Below are positions 1 to 12,700 of a DNA stretch of 64,000 nucleotides, one piece after another. Position 1 is the stretch's first letter. Each line of letters opens with the position of its first letter. Under the pieces are notes generated by a model that had not been told where the DNA came from, did not search any database, and worked only from the letters and a program-made list of their open reading frames with translations. The stretch lies in assembly GCA_009767595.1 (NCBI GenBank), contig VSDK01013072.1, positions 142,807 to 206,806 of the forward strand, in the 5' to 3' direction. A program made the position numbers and the translations under genes. Source of the DNA: Symbiodinium kawagutii (taxonomy: Eukaryota; Sar; Dinophyceae; Suessiales; Symbiodiniaceae).

Positions 1-2070
1 AATTGCCACTGGAAGTGATGAAGTGATGTTTCGCTTCATTGGCATTTCCACTGCCACTTTCGTAGACGCCGGACAAGGTCCCAGGTAGATGAAACCTAGA
101 TGAAATCTGCAAAACTGTGAGCCCCTGAGGCCCTTTGAATCGAGGGCTTCACCCAGTAATTCGGGCAATAAAAAGCGAAAGGGATGAATTAGATTGAAAT
201 GATTGAATTAGTGACTAATTAGTCACTAAAAAACTAGAGAAAGAGAGAGAGAGAGAGAATTCAACGCTGAAAAACACAAAGCAATTTCAAAAGCAGGATT
301 GGTCAGTCGTCCTTTTGCCGACTCCGATAGCGTTTGCATAGCATTTGAACACGTCACAAGATGTCACAAGCTGATCCCATACACTCCACTTCTGCCCATT
401 TGTTTATTCGGTGCCGTTTCCTTCGGTGACTCTTGGTGTTCCAAAGCATCGTACTAGGAGACCATGGGAGATCTTACCGAGACCTTACCTTGCCAATCTT
501 GGGTCATTTTATGGTCATCTTGGGTCTTTTGGATGCTCACGGGAATGATTTAGGAACGCTGATTGCAGAGACCATGAGGACCAATGAAGAGATAGCACAA
601 AGAAGAAGGAACAAATGCGAACTGGATGGCTTATACCCACTCACTTAGGTTTTTAGTGTTTTTGGGATATGATTGATTTACCATATATAGCCACTAAAAA
701 TATATTTTTAGCAAGGGATCTATAAGCCGCCAAGCGAAGAAAGGGGTAAACGCGGAGACCGCAAAGACGGAAAGGGTGGTGTCTAAGGACAAGACGGTTC
801 TAGTGATTTGGTTTGGAGACTTGCCGCTTCCACCGCCAGTCGTCTGCAACTCAGAGAGAGAGAGAGAGAGAGAGAGTGTTGAGACTCACATGATCTGGCA
901 AATGTGTTTCTTTATCCTTGAACTTTCCCTTGAGCTTCCTTTCGTCGTTGTAGCCACCTTGCCATTTTTGCATATTGCTTTCATTAAATTGCTGCGCTCT
1001 CGCAGGACAAAGTCACGGCTTATCCGTCTCGAGGTGCATCATGCTGCAGCTGTTTGTTTGAGTTGCCACTTGGCAAATCCAAACACAGGAGTTTCAACAG
1101 GTTTCAACTTTCAATGTAATTGGCATATGGTTGACCGAAACCTGGAAGGCTCAACGTAGCTAAACATCAATGTCTCTTCTTGAGCTCAGACTCGCACATG
1201 GCTTGACAGCGTTTGACTATCCTAGCTTTTCCAGCTAACTCGTGTGATCGTGGTTCCCAGTCTTTGGCTCAAGAGGCTTTCTTGGAAGCAGACTTAGTTT
1301 CGCTGTGTTCAAAACATCGGCGAGACATTTTCGCTGCTCCAAAAGCCCACGAGCAGTTCAATTGCACCATGAAGACAGTGGACAGGACCGGATGAGGGGC
1401 TACATCAGCATGATTGAAGGAACATGTGAAAAAGATATGAAGACTATGAAGGAATTGGAGGATGAGTCAGAGTCAAAGTGTGTGCGAAGCCATTGAGGGA
1501 CTTTCGAGTTTTGCTGATTGCAAGAGTGGAGGGACTCTGAGAGACTTTGTAAACTTTAGACCTTTTAGCCGTGAGGCTGTTGACCTTAGACCTTGCAACT
1601 GGTTTGCAGCTGATCTGATCCTTTCGGAGTTTCAGTTTGGCTTTCCCTGAAGGCTGACTCATCAACTGGCAACGCACTTTGTGCGACGCACATGCACCTG
1701 CTGGCTGAGTTGCGTAGCTCTCATTGTGGCTTGAAATCAAAGGTATTGCAAGAGAACATAAGATATCAAAGACGGTGTATCGTATACTGTGTGATAATGT
1801 ATGATATGGCATGTCCAAAGAGAACGCAGGAAGTGATATAAGTGATAAGAAGTAAGTATAACTTGTTTGCACACTTTTGCACTCCAGCCTGGTTGATCGC
1901 GGTGGCTGTTAAAAGCTTGATCTGTGGAAATCTGTGCTGCCTTTGTCCCTGTCATACCTAATTTTTGACATGTTCTACATCTGGGTCTTGTGATCCTTCT
2001 TCATTCTTTTCGTTTGTTGCCATTTTAATCATTTGAAGATTTTTTTTCTTTTTTCTTCGGTGGATTCGGT
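1..2070. other. Gene-poor 5' end of window
   Basis: I see no supportable gene here. The stretch holds short GA microsatellites (about 240-258 and 855-874) and AT-rich unique sequence. A short open stretch at 1392-1496 (+), ending in an acidic-basic tail before a stop, could be the last exon of a gene, but nothing upstream joins to it. An 11-base match to the end of the dinoflagellate spliced leader at 1263-1273 is within chance expectation. Confidence 0.4.
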
Positions 2071-2199
2071 GTCATAGCCGATCTAGCGCCCGCCCCTGAG
2101 TTCCTGATGGCCGGATTGGCTGCGGGATTTGGCTACATGACGATCATGACGAGGGCCGGGAATGAGAAATCTGGGGGAAAGGGCAGAGCACAGAAGTAG
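2071..2199 (+). CDS. Possible small terminal exon with one hydrophobic segment
   Basis: This is an open frame of about 42 codons ending in TAG. It has an Ala/Pro-rich start, a hydrophobic stretch containing FLMAGLAAGFGYMTIM, and a Gly/Lys-rich tail, and its base composition is more GC-rich than the flanks. A T-rich tract (about 2039-2056) lies just upstream, as at a 3' splice site, but no clean AG-G junction could be chosen. It may be the last exon of an upstream gene with a single membrane anchor. I do not recognise the family. Confidence 0.2.
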   Translation, partial: VIADLAPAPEFLMAGLAAGFGYMTIMTRAGNEKSGGKGRAQK

Positions 2200-2525
2200 C
2201 GCTGAGCAGAGAGAGAGAGAGAGAGAAGCGTCGCAATGAGATGTGAAATAGTAGGTCGACAAGTATCCGTGGGCACCTACATATTATTTGGATTCTCTTT
2301 CACGCGCCGACTGTCTAGTTTTCGGTACACCTCAGTTGGCCTCCAATGACGCAATGTTGTACGCGCACACATTCGGTTTGAAATCCTATGAGACCCTAGT
2401 CTTGTCAGATTCTCGCCGCTTCCTTGGATTTTTGAGGTTTGGATATGTTTGGACAGCAATTCTTTACCTCTTTGTCTGGCTCAAGCTAAAGAGTAGCAAG
2501 TCTGAGATGTATAATCCGTGGGCTG

Positions 2526-3863
2526 ATGTACAAACTTCAGCCATTGATGTCGCAGCCGTCGCCAATGAAAGGCGCTGGTTCCCCTGCGATGCCTTTGCCG
2601 TACTCTTCAGCAACAAAAACGACGAAAATCCGAAGCTTCGGATCCTTTGGATCGTTCTCCATGGCTTTGACCTTGGGAGTTTCTCTTCAGCGTCGGTCGC
2701 CAAAAGTCGCTCGCCCGGGGATTGCGCATCTCACGCGTCAAAGGCTTTCGGAGCTCTGCGGAGGAGGAGAGGCCTTCAGAGCCTTTTGGTCGGCCTTAAG
2801 AGCTGGGGAGTCTCCCTTTGAGTCGACGGCGACAGCTCTCACTGAGAAGCAGCGGGAAGTCCTACGCTCGTTCGATGAAGTCTTCGCAGAGGCTCTGAAA
2901 CCCGAAGCAGTCGAGATCTTCCACACAGCAGAACCATCCGTAGAACCTGCAAAATGTGTTGCGCCAACTCAGAAATTTCTTCTTCGTCTTCATGATGGTT
3001 TGTCCGTGGAGTCGGTTCTCATCCCACCGGCCGGGGCCAAAGTTGCCCAAGCCACTACGATTTGCATCAGTTCCCAGGTGGGTTGTGCTCAAGCCTGTCG
3101 CTTTTGCCGGACAGGACACATGGGACTCCTACGAAATCTCGAGGCAGAGGAGATGATCGCTCAAGCCGTGCATGGTCGACGTTTGGCGAATGAACTCGGT
3201 TTGCCGAAAGTCTTAAAGGTTGTTTTCATGGGAATGGGGGAACCCTTGGCAAACCTGACCAATGTGAAATTAGCTGTCGAGACTTTGAGCGATGTCCACC
3301 GTATGGGTTTTGGATGGAAAAGGATACAAATTTCAACGGTGGCGCCATCACCATCACTAGTCCTTCAGCTGCAAGGTGTCCGATGTCAGCTGGTTTGGTC
3401 AGTGCATTCTGCCAATGAAGAGTTGCGAAGTCAACTTGTCCCAACGTCGCGATCGTCGATGATCGAGTTGCGAGATGCCTTTGCCCATCTCCTGAGTGGT
3501 CGAAATGGTCCTGATCGCTGCTTCATGGTGGCCATTGTCATGATAGCAGGTGTGAATGACACGCCTCTACATGCAACTGAGTTGGCAGAATTCCTGAGAC
3601 CTTTATATGATGACCCTTCCATGTTTCTTTCTGTGAATTTGATCCCCTATAATCAGAATCCACAAGACGACTTTGCTGCTTCGGATGCGCAAACCGTCGA
3701 GACTTTTCGGGAGAAGATCAATGAAGCGATCCCTTCCCTAGCCATTCACATCCGTCAAGCCCGCGGGGCTGAAGCCTCTGCTGCGTGCGGGCAGCTTGCG
3801 ACACAAAATCAATTGGCTAAAAAAATGAGACAAAGACAAAAGAATACATATAGATACATATAG
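2526..3863 (+). CDS. rlmN: RlmN-like radical-SAM RNA (adenine-C2) methyltransferase
   Basis: This is an uninterrupted 445-codon frame from ATG to TAG. The Cfr/RlmN family uses S-adenosylmethionine and a [4Fe-4S] cluster to methylate C2 of adenine in 23S rRNA (A2503 in E. coli) and some tRNAs. The radical-SAM cluster motif CX3CX2C is C187, C191 and C194. C180, seven residues before it, occupies the place of E. coli C118. The SAM-binding GMGEP is at 236-240. The methyl-carrying cysteine is C421 in AACGQL, which favours RlmN over Cfr. The conserved KFLLRLHDG...VESVLIP segment is at 150-166. E. coli RlmN has 384 residues. The extra length is an N-terminal region of about 65 residues rich in Ser, Arg and Lys, which could be an organelle-targeting extension (inference). 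The last dozen codons are AT-rich and may run past a true splice site. No intron interrupts the gene, unlike its downstream neighbour. Confidence 0.87.
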   Translation: MYKLQPLMSQPSPMKGAGSPAMPLPYSSATKTTKIRSFGSFGSFSMALTLGVSLQRRSPKVARPGIAHLTRQRLSELCGGGEAFRAFWSALRAGESPFESTATALTEKQREVLRSFDEVFAEALKPEAVEIFHTAEPSVEPAKCVAPTQKFLLRLHDGLSVESVLIPPAGAKVAQATTICISSQVGCAQACRFCRTGHMGLLRNLEAEEMIAQAVHGRRLANELGLPKVLKVVFMGMGEPLANLTNVKLAVETLSDVHRMGFGWKRIQISTVAPSPSLVLQLQGVRCQLVWSVHSANEELRSQLVPTSRSSMIELRDAFAHLLSGRNGPDRCFMVAIVMIAGVNDTPLHATELAEFLRPLYDDPSMFLSVNLIPYNQNPQDDFAASDAQTVETFREKINEAIPSLAIHIRQARGAEASAACGQLATQNQLAKKMRQRQKNTYRYI

Positions 3864-4316
3864 AATAATTAGAGAAGACAAAGAGAATATATACATGCAG
3901 AGAGCTTAGAGCGAGAGAAGGAGCAAGAGAATACATATATAATAGAGAATAGAAGGGATAGAATAGAAGAGAGAGAAAACCATCCTTTGGGAATTCAGAA
4001 GTGTTCATGTTCCAACGGCTTCTATACACTACGTGTCGAAGTCACCACGTCACTGTGTGCAGGATGACGTTTGGATGATCTTGGACGGTGAGATGACGCA
4101 ACACCGGCGCGCGCTACAAGCAGCACAGAAGGACTGGGTGAAATGCGAAATCCATGTGCAGCTCCATGTTGTGTTGCATCATGTGTTTCATCTCAGCCAA
4201 TTCATCCAATTCAAACGACATCATGTCATGATCACGTATGTAACTGTATGTATGTCATGTCATGAATGTTGCTTCATATGTTTCCCTCTGACATCATTTG
4301 ACTCACGCTCTGAGAG
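3864..4316. other. Spacer between RlmN-like gene and Dispatched-like gene
   Basis: This AT-rich, purine-rich start (3830-3980) follows the stop codon, and no gene is supported. A short open segment after an AG-G at about 4063 could be another small exon, but its phase cannot be tied to the next one. The expected first transmembrane exon of the downstream gene was not found here. Confidence 0.35.
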
Positions 4317-4922
4317 GCCATCGGAGAGGCAGAGGTGGAGGAAGAGTCCGATGTGGAGACGGAAAGGCGGGGCAAAGAGGTCGCACAGCGCCACAGATTA
4401 ACCAAAGAACCAAAGCCCATGCGGTTGCCCTTTTGAACATTTGTTTTTGCGGTTGCTTTGGCTTTTTATATTCGTAGCGCTCTGAGAAGTGTACCCATGT
4501 AAAGCTCTCTTGGAGGATGTTCTTCTTCTACAAGAGCGGCATGGGTGCAGAGACTCTGTTCACCCCAGATAGGCTCAAGAGCATTTGCGAGTTGGAGAGG
4601 ACTGAGCAAAGTGAGTTGTAACTGAAATGATGAGAGGACTGAGTTGTGAGTTGCACTTGCAAACTGAAGCCTCTCTTAACCTCCTTGGAATAGTGCTTGA
4701 ATGTTGTTTCATCCCAGATGGACACGATGAAATGTTGTGAAACGGCCATGCCGGTGACCAGCACCCCTAGCTCTCAGTGCAAGACTTGCGGAGGAACATG
4801 GTGAACAACACCAATGTAGAGGAGATGGGTTGCGAATCACATGCTGCTTGGTTTTTGCTGGTTTCCCTTGCTGTACAGAACCCCTGAAAAGCATTGAAAA
4901 GCGAAAATAAAACAAAAGACAA

Positions 4923-4953
<31 letters not shown>

Positions 4954-5373
4954 ATCAAAGAGAGAGAGACAGAGAGAGGAGAGATAAGAGAAGAGAAGAG
5001 AAGAGAGATACTGTATGTTTTCATGTGATGTTCAGGGCTCCGCAAGGAGCTCAAGACAGGCAGTGAGGATTTTGGAAATTGAAGAGTTGAGCATTTGAAG
5101 AGTTTGCATTGTTCATCATTTTCTATCATTTCGAGTTTCATTTGTTTCCATTTGGCTGTTCACAGACCACTTGCATCCCTTGCGCAGGAAGTGAGTCAAA
5201 GGGTATCGATCTTGGCCCTTTTCTATGGCTCCGCTTCAAACCCTGCACTGCAGTCGGTTCCAGCAGCCCGAAGTCTAAGCAGCTACGATTGGAGCTGCGA
5301 AGAGTTGAGCCAAAGTGCCGTCGACGAAGTCGTGGACGCTATGCACGCGGACATGTTGGCGAAGGCCCTTTCT
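4317..5373 (+). CDS. Candidate 5' exons of the Dispatched-like gene (loop 1)
   Basis: Three or four coding-like pieces precede the well-joined part. 4317-4387 is acidic, with an RRGKEVAQRHR segment like the RG-rich start of loop 1 in this family. 4516-4610 reads MFFFYKSGMGAETLFTPDRL, followed by an ICELERTE stretch, and ends at a GTGAGT donor. The first joins the second in phase through a GC donor. A short piece near 5036-5050 and a longer one ending at 5373 (with YDWSCEELSQSAVDEVVDAM) follow, but the junction near 5188-5202 is unresolved. The 5373 end joins 7847 in phase 0. The strand and gene assignment are fairly safe. The exact borders are not. Confidence 0.42.
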
Positions 5374-6585
5374 GTTGTCCAAATTCGCTGAAAGAAGAAC
5401 ATCAATCAATGATACTTACCCTGAATAGATATTTTTATAGTTCGTGTTTAAGTAAAAAGAATCCAAATCACTGATGATTCCTGATGATTACTGATGGCCA
5501 CTGATGGTTGCTGTGATGGAATGATGCAACATGATGCAACTCTCAGCTCTCAGGGGGCCGGTTCTCTGTATGCTCGGAGACTTGGCAGAAGTCAGAGACG
5601 AAGTTGATCCAAGAAAAAATCACAAGAAAAAGAAACAAAAAAACTAAAGACAAACATTTTCGAATAACATGTTGACCGCACAAGGCTGTGCGGAAGTTTC
5701 CCGAATGAGAAGCCNNNNNNNNNNNNNNNNNNATGATGATGATGATGATGACGACGATGATGACGATGACGATGACGATGACGATGATGATGATGATGAT
5801 GATGATGACGACGATGATGACGATGATGATGTTTCTCCTTTGCTGATGTTTATCTCCGGCCTTTCTTTTTGCTGGCGATTCTCTCAGTTGATTTTTCCCC
5901 TGCAGGTGTTTTTCTTGGCTGCGTTTTTTTGCTGCTGGTGTTTTTCTTGGGTGTTTCTTCTCTCTGGTGTTTTTCGCGGGTGTTTCTTCTCTGGTGTTGT
6001 TTCTTTGCCGGTGTTTCTCTCTCGTGTTTTTCCTCTGCATGTGTTCTTCTCTGGTGGCGTTTCTCTCTGCTGGTGGTTTTCTCTGGTGTTTCCCTCTGGT
6101 GCTTTTTCTTTGCTGGTGTCTCTCTCTGCTGTTTTTCTCCTCTGTTGAATTTTCTTTGCTCGTGGTTCTCTTTTGCTGTTGATTATGGGTTGATTGATTG
6201 GTTGGCCTTGTTGGCGAATGTTGAATGATGAATGATTCACGTCATTGATTGGTTGATTGATTGACTGGTTGGTTGATCTGCGAATGGTGAATGATGAATG
6301 AGGATAAATGCTTGCTTACGTGGTTGATTCATTGGTTGATTGATTGTTTCATTGTATGAGATTGATTTAGAAGTTGATTTGTGAATAATGGTTGATGGAT
6401 GATAAAAGCATGATGATGAACCATTTATGTGATTGACTGAGTCATTGATTGGCTGATTGATCGATTGACTGAGTGATTGATTAATGGATTGGCTGACTGA
6501 TTTGTAAATGATGAACGGGCAATGAATCATGAGTTACATGATTGTTTGATTGATGGATTGATTGATTGATCGATCGATCAATCGA

Positions 6586-6618
<33 letters not shown>

Positions 6619-6659
6619 GTGATTGATGGATTGATTGATTGACTGATTGATTGATTGAC

Positions 6660-6690
<31 letters not shown>

Positions 6691-6752
6691 CGGATTGATC
6701 AAAACATGATGAGATGATGCTGCTGCTGATGAGGGTGATTGGTGATGATGCT

Positions 6753-6783
<31 letters not shown>

Positions 6784-9700
6784 ATGATGATGAGTGATGG
6801 TGTTGTCCTGGCCCCCTTGCAACATCCAAAGATATGTTGCGAACTCCCCAGTTTTTTGAGATTTTGACATGCAAATGTGTATCTCGCCCCGGCGCTATGC
6901 ACTTTCTGCAATTTTCATATTCCAAAAGTGTCTCAAGACCATCAATTTTCTGATTTTGTTTTGCAAATGTGGACAGCGGCGTGCACTTTTGCAGGTCATA
7001 ACTTCCAAGAATGTCACGGTCCCCTCAACTCTTTGCGATTTTGACTTCCAAGCGCGTGTTTCGTCATGTTTCGCCACAGCTCCGTGCAGTTATTTTTCGA
7101 TTTTGACTTGCAAATGCACGCTTCGCCACAGTAGGGTGCGATTTTTGCCGAGCGCTGTCCCAACTGACCTTAGCGCCCACCTGCTTGACGAGCATACCTT
7201 CTTGACCATCCCGGAGCATCCCGGAGCACAACACCATTGAAAACACGGCATAGTTATTACGAAATTTAGACACGTTTGTCACTTTTTCATTGATCCGACT
7301 GACCACTTCAGCTTTCCACAAGGTGGACCTTTGACTTCCAACCTTCGATGATTCTTTAGCAATTTATTGGTTGGTTCTTAGATTGAAGAGGATTATTATT
7401 TAGGATCAAAGTATAGGTATGCATCATCATGCATACGTATAACTACGTATACGCATTCACGGTAATACAATGTGGACATCTTCATGCACATATGCACATA
7501 AGAAGTTGATACTTCATTTCAGCCTCGCACTTCTTGATGCTGTTCAGAATCAAGCATTATTTGATTATTACCTTGTAATCAGAAATCTCAAAAAGTTTTG
7601 GCTTCACTCGTCCTAGGTTTGTTGATCCGAGCTTTCCAGACACCAAGAAATCTGTGTACAGCCAAACTTATTTGCAAATCAAAGTGATGAGCTCAGCGTG
7701 ATTGCAAGCACTTTGCAAATCATGAACTCGCTTTGCAAACCTCGATGGTGCAACGGGGTTCATTCGGCTTCCTGTCGAGCATGCTCTGTTGTTTTTCATC
7801 TGCAGTGGAATGAGCTGTCACACTTTGAGCCCCTTTCTTTTGTCAGGTTAAGGCCGACAAAGCCGAAGCAGTCATGGACCCGATCTTCGAGAAGTTGGGT
7901 TTGTCCTATGCCTTCTTGAAATCAGCATTTCAAGGTGAAGAGGACCGCTTTGTGCCAAGTGGTTCCTGGGCAAAAATGCTTTTGATATGTAAGAAATATC
8001 TTGAAGTACTGAATCCTCCTTACACATCTCCATCAATCCGGTACGATGGAAAATCTGCCATAGCCTCCAGGACCTTCTGAGGTTGGAGGGGGAGAGAAAA
8101 AAAAGTCAATGAATTTGAGCCCTTCCATTTTTCAAAACCATCTCGCTCAGATTGAGTTCCGATCGCTGTAAAAACTGCGCGCGCTTTGTGGGAGCTGGAT
8201 CGTCTATTGTTTTCTCTTAGGCCAAGGTACCGCTCAGTTGAACAAGCAATGGATCACTGGGATTCACGAAGAACTAGAAAAAAAAACACATGAAGGCAAC
8301 AAAGCTCGCACAGGCACAACAACATCAAAGCGTCTGTGCGAAAAACTTGTGTTGAGACAAACGCGCTTTTACGCAACACCGTTTCTACATCGCAAAATTG
8401 AATACAACCTCTTGGAGGACAAGGCAGCATGCACAGAACAGCGCCTTTATGTAGCTTCATTTTTGCACAACATCAAGCTTTTGTGTTTACACGACACAGC
8501 TTTTGCATGCCCAAACTTCGGGCATGGTTCAGCAAAAGTATGAAGCGACTTGTGTTTACAAAATCTGGGCGTTGCCCCAGAAGAATTCTTGACCTCACAG
8601 CCCGTTCCGTCCGTTCCTCCAAGGGTCATCATATTATTCGCATGGAGCACCTTTCTCCCATTCTTTCCCTTAACCCTCCCTAGCCATAGTCTATAGCCAT
8701 CTATAGCCATGATATGCCATTCTAACTTGGAGAAAGGAAACTTAGTCCGGATCTTCCAAGTAACAGCACTGCCAGACGCCACGCAGCCATACGCACTTTT
8801 GCAATTCATCGGTTTTGCGCTTCGAGAAAAACGAATCTGATTTTCATTGTTTCGCTCCCTGGGCACGCCTGTAGAAGGCCTGTAGGCCTAAACCTGTTGT
8901 GAAGTCTGTTTTGAGGTAACATGCGAGTCCGGCTCAGCTACACGGGCATCAACGAAGTCCAAAAGATGGCGACGCCCGACTTCATGCTGTCCTTCATCTC
9001 CGTCGTCTTGGTCTTCGGTGTCATGTCGGGGCCTTGCAGCGGAGACCGCATTGCAAGAATCATGAAGAATCTACACACATGCTATGACAACAAATGATAC
9101 ATCTGTCTGCATATGTGGCTATGTGTAAGTGTAGTTCTTTGCCTGTAAATCAGAAGGGTATTTTTCCTTGCTTTACTCAAGTTCCTTTGATCATCGACTA
9201 TGGTGTTTTTTGTGATGTTTTATGGAATGGGATGCGAGGCGAGGTATGCACTTGCTTTGAAGTGAATTGAGCTGTGCTCGGGTCCTGTTGCGGTCATGCG
9301 TTGCTACAAGCACGTACATAGGTGCCGTAACTAGTGTATTCATGTGTATTCAGGATAAGGCAGGCTGCGGTCATGTATATGAAAAATTGATATGTATAGA
9401 TATTTATATATATATATATATATATCATGTAATGTCAAAGGCAAGTAAGCAATTTTGCGAGAGAGAGAGAGAGAACGTCATTTTACATGTTTTTTCGTCA
9501 TGGGGTGGACCAGGGCATGTCTTGTAATGCAGTGTATCTAATGATGTGTGCTCTCATGCACCTTGCTGTGTATTGTGCCACCGTGAACGATACACGTTGA
9601 TGCGTGATGATGTATGTATCTCTTTGTGTTTTTCAACATGTATGTATGCAACGGGAAGAAATTCGTATGTCTGAATTTATGCAACATATGTATGCACCTA

Positions 9701-12700
9701 TATAGGTGTCAATGCATTGGTGCCCCTCCCGGGGCAGCAGCTGCGGTTCTTTTGGACCTAAAGTTCCGCTGCAGTGAGCGGTCGATGGTGCATGGTGCCT
9801 GACTGGAAGAATGGGAATTCACACTCCCTCTTTTCTCGTCTTAGTCTTCCGGGCGGAGGACACGAGGAACCGTAGAGCCCGGATACATCAGGATGGGACC
9901 CTTAGAGCCATACTCGATCTCATTGAGGTAGGCACGAAGGTCGTCCATCTTTGGTGACTTGCCCTTTGGAGACTTGGTCAGGATCCATCCGAGATACTCA
10001 GCAATCTCTGGAGTCTTCGGTGCATTCTTGACCAGCTGGTCATAGGACATCTTGTAGTGAGCCATCTTTGGCAAATCACACATTGTGCGGCCCCACTCAC
10101 TTACGGAAGCAACTCCCGGAGGAAGGCCAGCTTTCGTAGTCTGCCCCATGTCAGTCTTCGAAGAAGGAGGACATGGCAACTGGGCGGACTGATTGACACC
10201 TGGCTCAGAGGAAAGCATAGAGAAGCCATCATCTTCGAACTCATCCACATCATACTCCTCCATACGACGCTTACTCCCATCATGCATAGCTCCTGGCATC
10301 TCAGCAGCTGGAACATGTCCTGAGGATTGCCCCAGAACGGCTGCTAACTGTCCTGACTCGCTCAGGGCACGAATGGCCTGGATCAGGTCATTCGTCAAGA
10401 CTGGCATGTCGGAGCGGGATGACATGTTCTTCAACAGATCAGCAACGCAAAAAGGAAAACACAGCTGTTGGTATCGACTTGAACCTGGCAGCTACCATTG
10501 TCCACTGGATTATGCGTGATCACATTATCCCTTGATCACTTACCCATACTACTCAACCTTAAGTGATATGCAACCATCACTTGATACCCCATGGTGAAAA
10601 CAGCTCCTATCGAAGCAAGTGCAAAAACTGTACACGGATGCAGTGATTGAAAGCGAAACTGTGTGAGATGCATGGAAAAAGGAAGCTACCTACTCCTGCG
10701 ATGCTGCTTGCGTGTCGCATGCTGTTGTTCTGTGTGTTGTTGTTGCTGCTTCCTACGGCTTCTCTCAGTGCGGTGGTCCTTTTTAATCTGGAGGACAACT
10801 GCTTCGTCGTTGAGCTGATATTCCCCACTCCGCAGAGCTGCTCGAAGCAGGTCTGCTGGATCCATATGATCCTTGGTCATTGCATCTGCCAGCATCAGAT
10901 GCGTGGGTACCCACCGGACTTGAAGATTCGTTCGAAGAGTGCACTGCTTTAGTATTGCTAGATCTATCGCTACTCTCTTATCTTCACAAGTGGATACTGA
11001 TGACATAGAATGGAGGTTATCATACAGGCTCTTACAGTCTGTCATGCCTATGATTGGGATCCTTTGGATGCTATCGATGAGTTTGAATCCGAAGGTCTGC
11101 ATTGATACCGGACTGTTCGACAACTGCTCTTCTCCTCGGAGATCGAACCTTCCTTCCTTGGCCTCTGCTAACAGCAGCGCTATCCATTCAGCTACTGCAC
11201 TGGCTGTACTGTAGGATTGAGCCTCAGCCGCTAAAGTCGAAGCTACCACTCTTGGGAGTCTATAAGATCGCCATGTGCATGGAGACCATGGGCTGGAAAC
11301 ATTCTCATTCAAACATTGATCAACGAAGGCTACTACATAGCCGGCCTGTGTCTTTTGCCCTTTGGCATTGTTGAAACCAGCATCAGAGTGGAAAGCTATG
11401 GCTAGCTTCTCCCAAGGGATGTGCTTGACTGTGATCTCCGTATCACTGTACTGGCGGGCTCGATGCACTAACTGATTCGCAAACTGAAGGTCTTTGACCT
11501 TGGGAACCGGAAAGCATTGTTGACTGAACGATGTTTGGACACTCAAGTCAGGTCTACTCTGGGAACTCAACCAATTGGCTGCACCGTTGATAGCCCTCAA
11601 TGCTGACACTTCCCGATCGGTGGCTGGTGACTCTCGATCACGACTTCGGGTCTTGGTGAGATTGATCGGCCTCATGAACTGAGCGTACTCCTTTTGGTGG
11701 TATGTGATTTCATATGTCACTGGACATTGAAAGTATTGTATTCCGCAAAACTCACCACTTTGCACACGCCACTTCCTGTATGGGAACCTGGCTTTCAGGG
11801 CGGAGATTGCTCTGTCATAAGAGGTGCCCGTGCCACCTGTGATTGTATCATCTACATGAGCACCCAACACTCCACACAAAGTACCATCGGTTTCCCTTAA
11901 GTAGTACAAGCAACAGTCGAATTGGCTCTTCTCAAAACCAACTTTACGTGCTTCTTCATCAAAGGTGGAGTACCAATTGAATGGTGCGTCATTGGATCCG
12001 TACACATTCCCAGTGACTTCTATCACATCAGTCGGGTCTAAGCCTGGAATGCCACCAGCTGGCTGTTTGGCGTACAAGGGACGGTATCGTTCAGCGATGC
12101 TACCTGCTTCCAAGAAAGCTCCCTTGATGTCACCTAGCTGCATGCTCCACTTACGGCTAACCAAGATCTGAAGGATGAGTGCTCTAGACAGCTGGTGCAA
12201 TGTGGGACTATGACACTTGCCAGAATGGATCTTATCAGCAAAGTCGGGATCCATGTGACCTTGAAGACACCACCTGCTCTTGATACGTTCACCATCTTCA
12301 TCACATTTCTTTACCACTACGAACCGGCTACCGATGAACCTGTGACTTTCATGTTTGAGAATCTCCTTGGCTTTACTACCCTTCCATATTCGAACCGCAT
12401 TCTTATCCATGATTGTTTGCCACTCAACTTTCTTAGATTCATCAGCTTTGGTTTGCAATTCCACTGGATTCCCATGGGCTGAGATCTCCTTCTGGTTCCG
12501 CTTCTGAAGAAATCCTGCTAGCAGCACTTCAGCGATGTCACGATTGCTGACATCTGTCGTGATGTCCTGGACGTGCGCTGCAGCTAATTCTTCATCAGCT
12601 TCAACTTCAGCTGATTCACCAGATTCTTCCGTCCGAGGACGGTGAGAAGGCCTGTCACTAGGCTCACTACTGGCTTCACGTTTACTGCTCTCACCTCGTG

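Noticed and set aside
1263-1273. TTTGGCTCAAG, an 11-base match to the end of the dinoflagellate leader
   Set aside because: A match this short is expected by chance in a few percent of windows, and no gene follows it.
2288-2821. 177-codon + frame with a hydrophobic segment
   Set aside because: Its 3' half overlaps the RlmN-like gene in another frame. No family features or splice signals support it.
5543-6240. Asp-run and Lys/Thr/Glu-rich frames on both strands
   Set aside because: They are translations of a GAT microsatellite and a pyrimidine minisatellite, and one spans an N gap.
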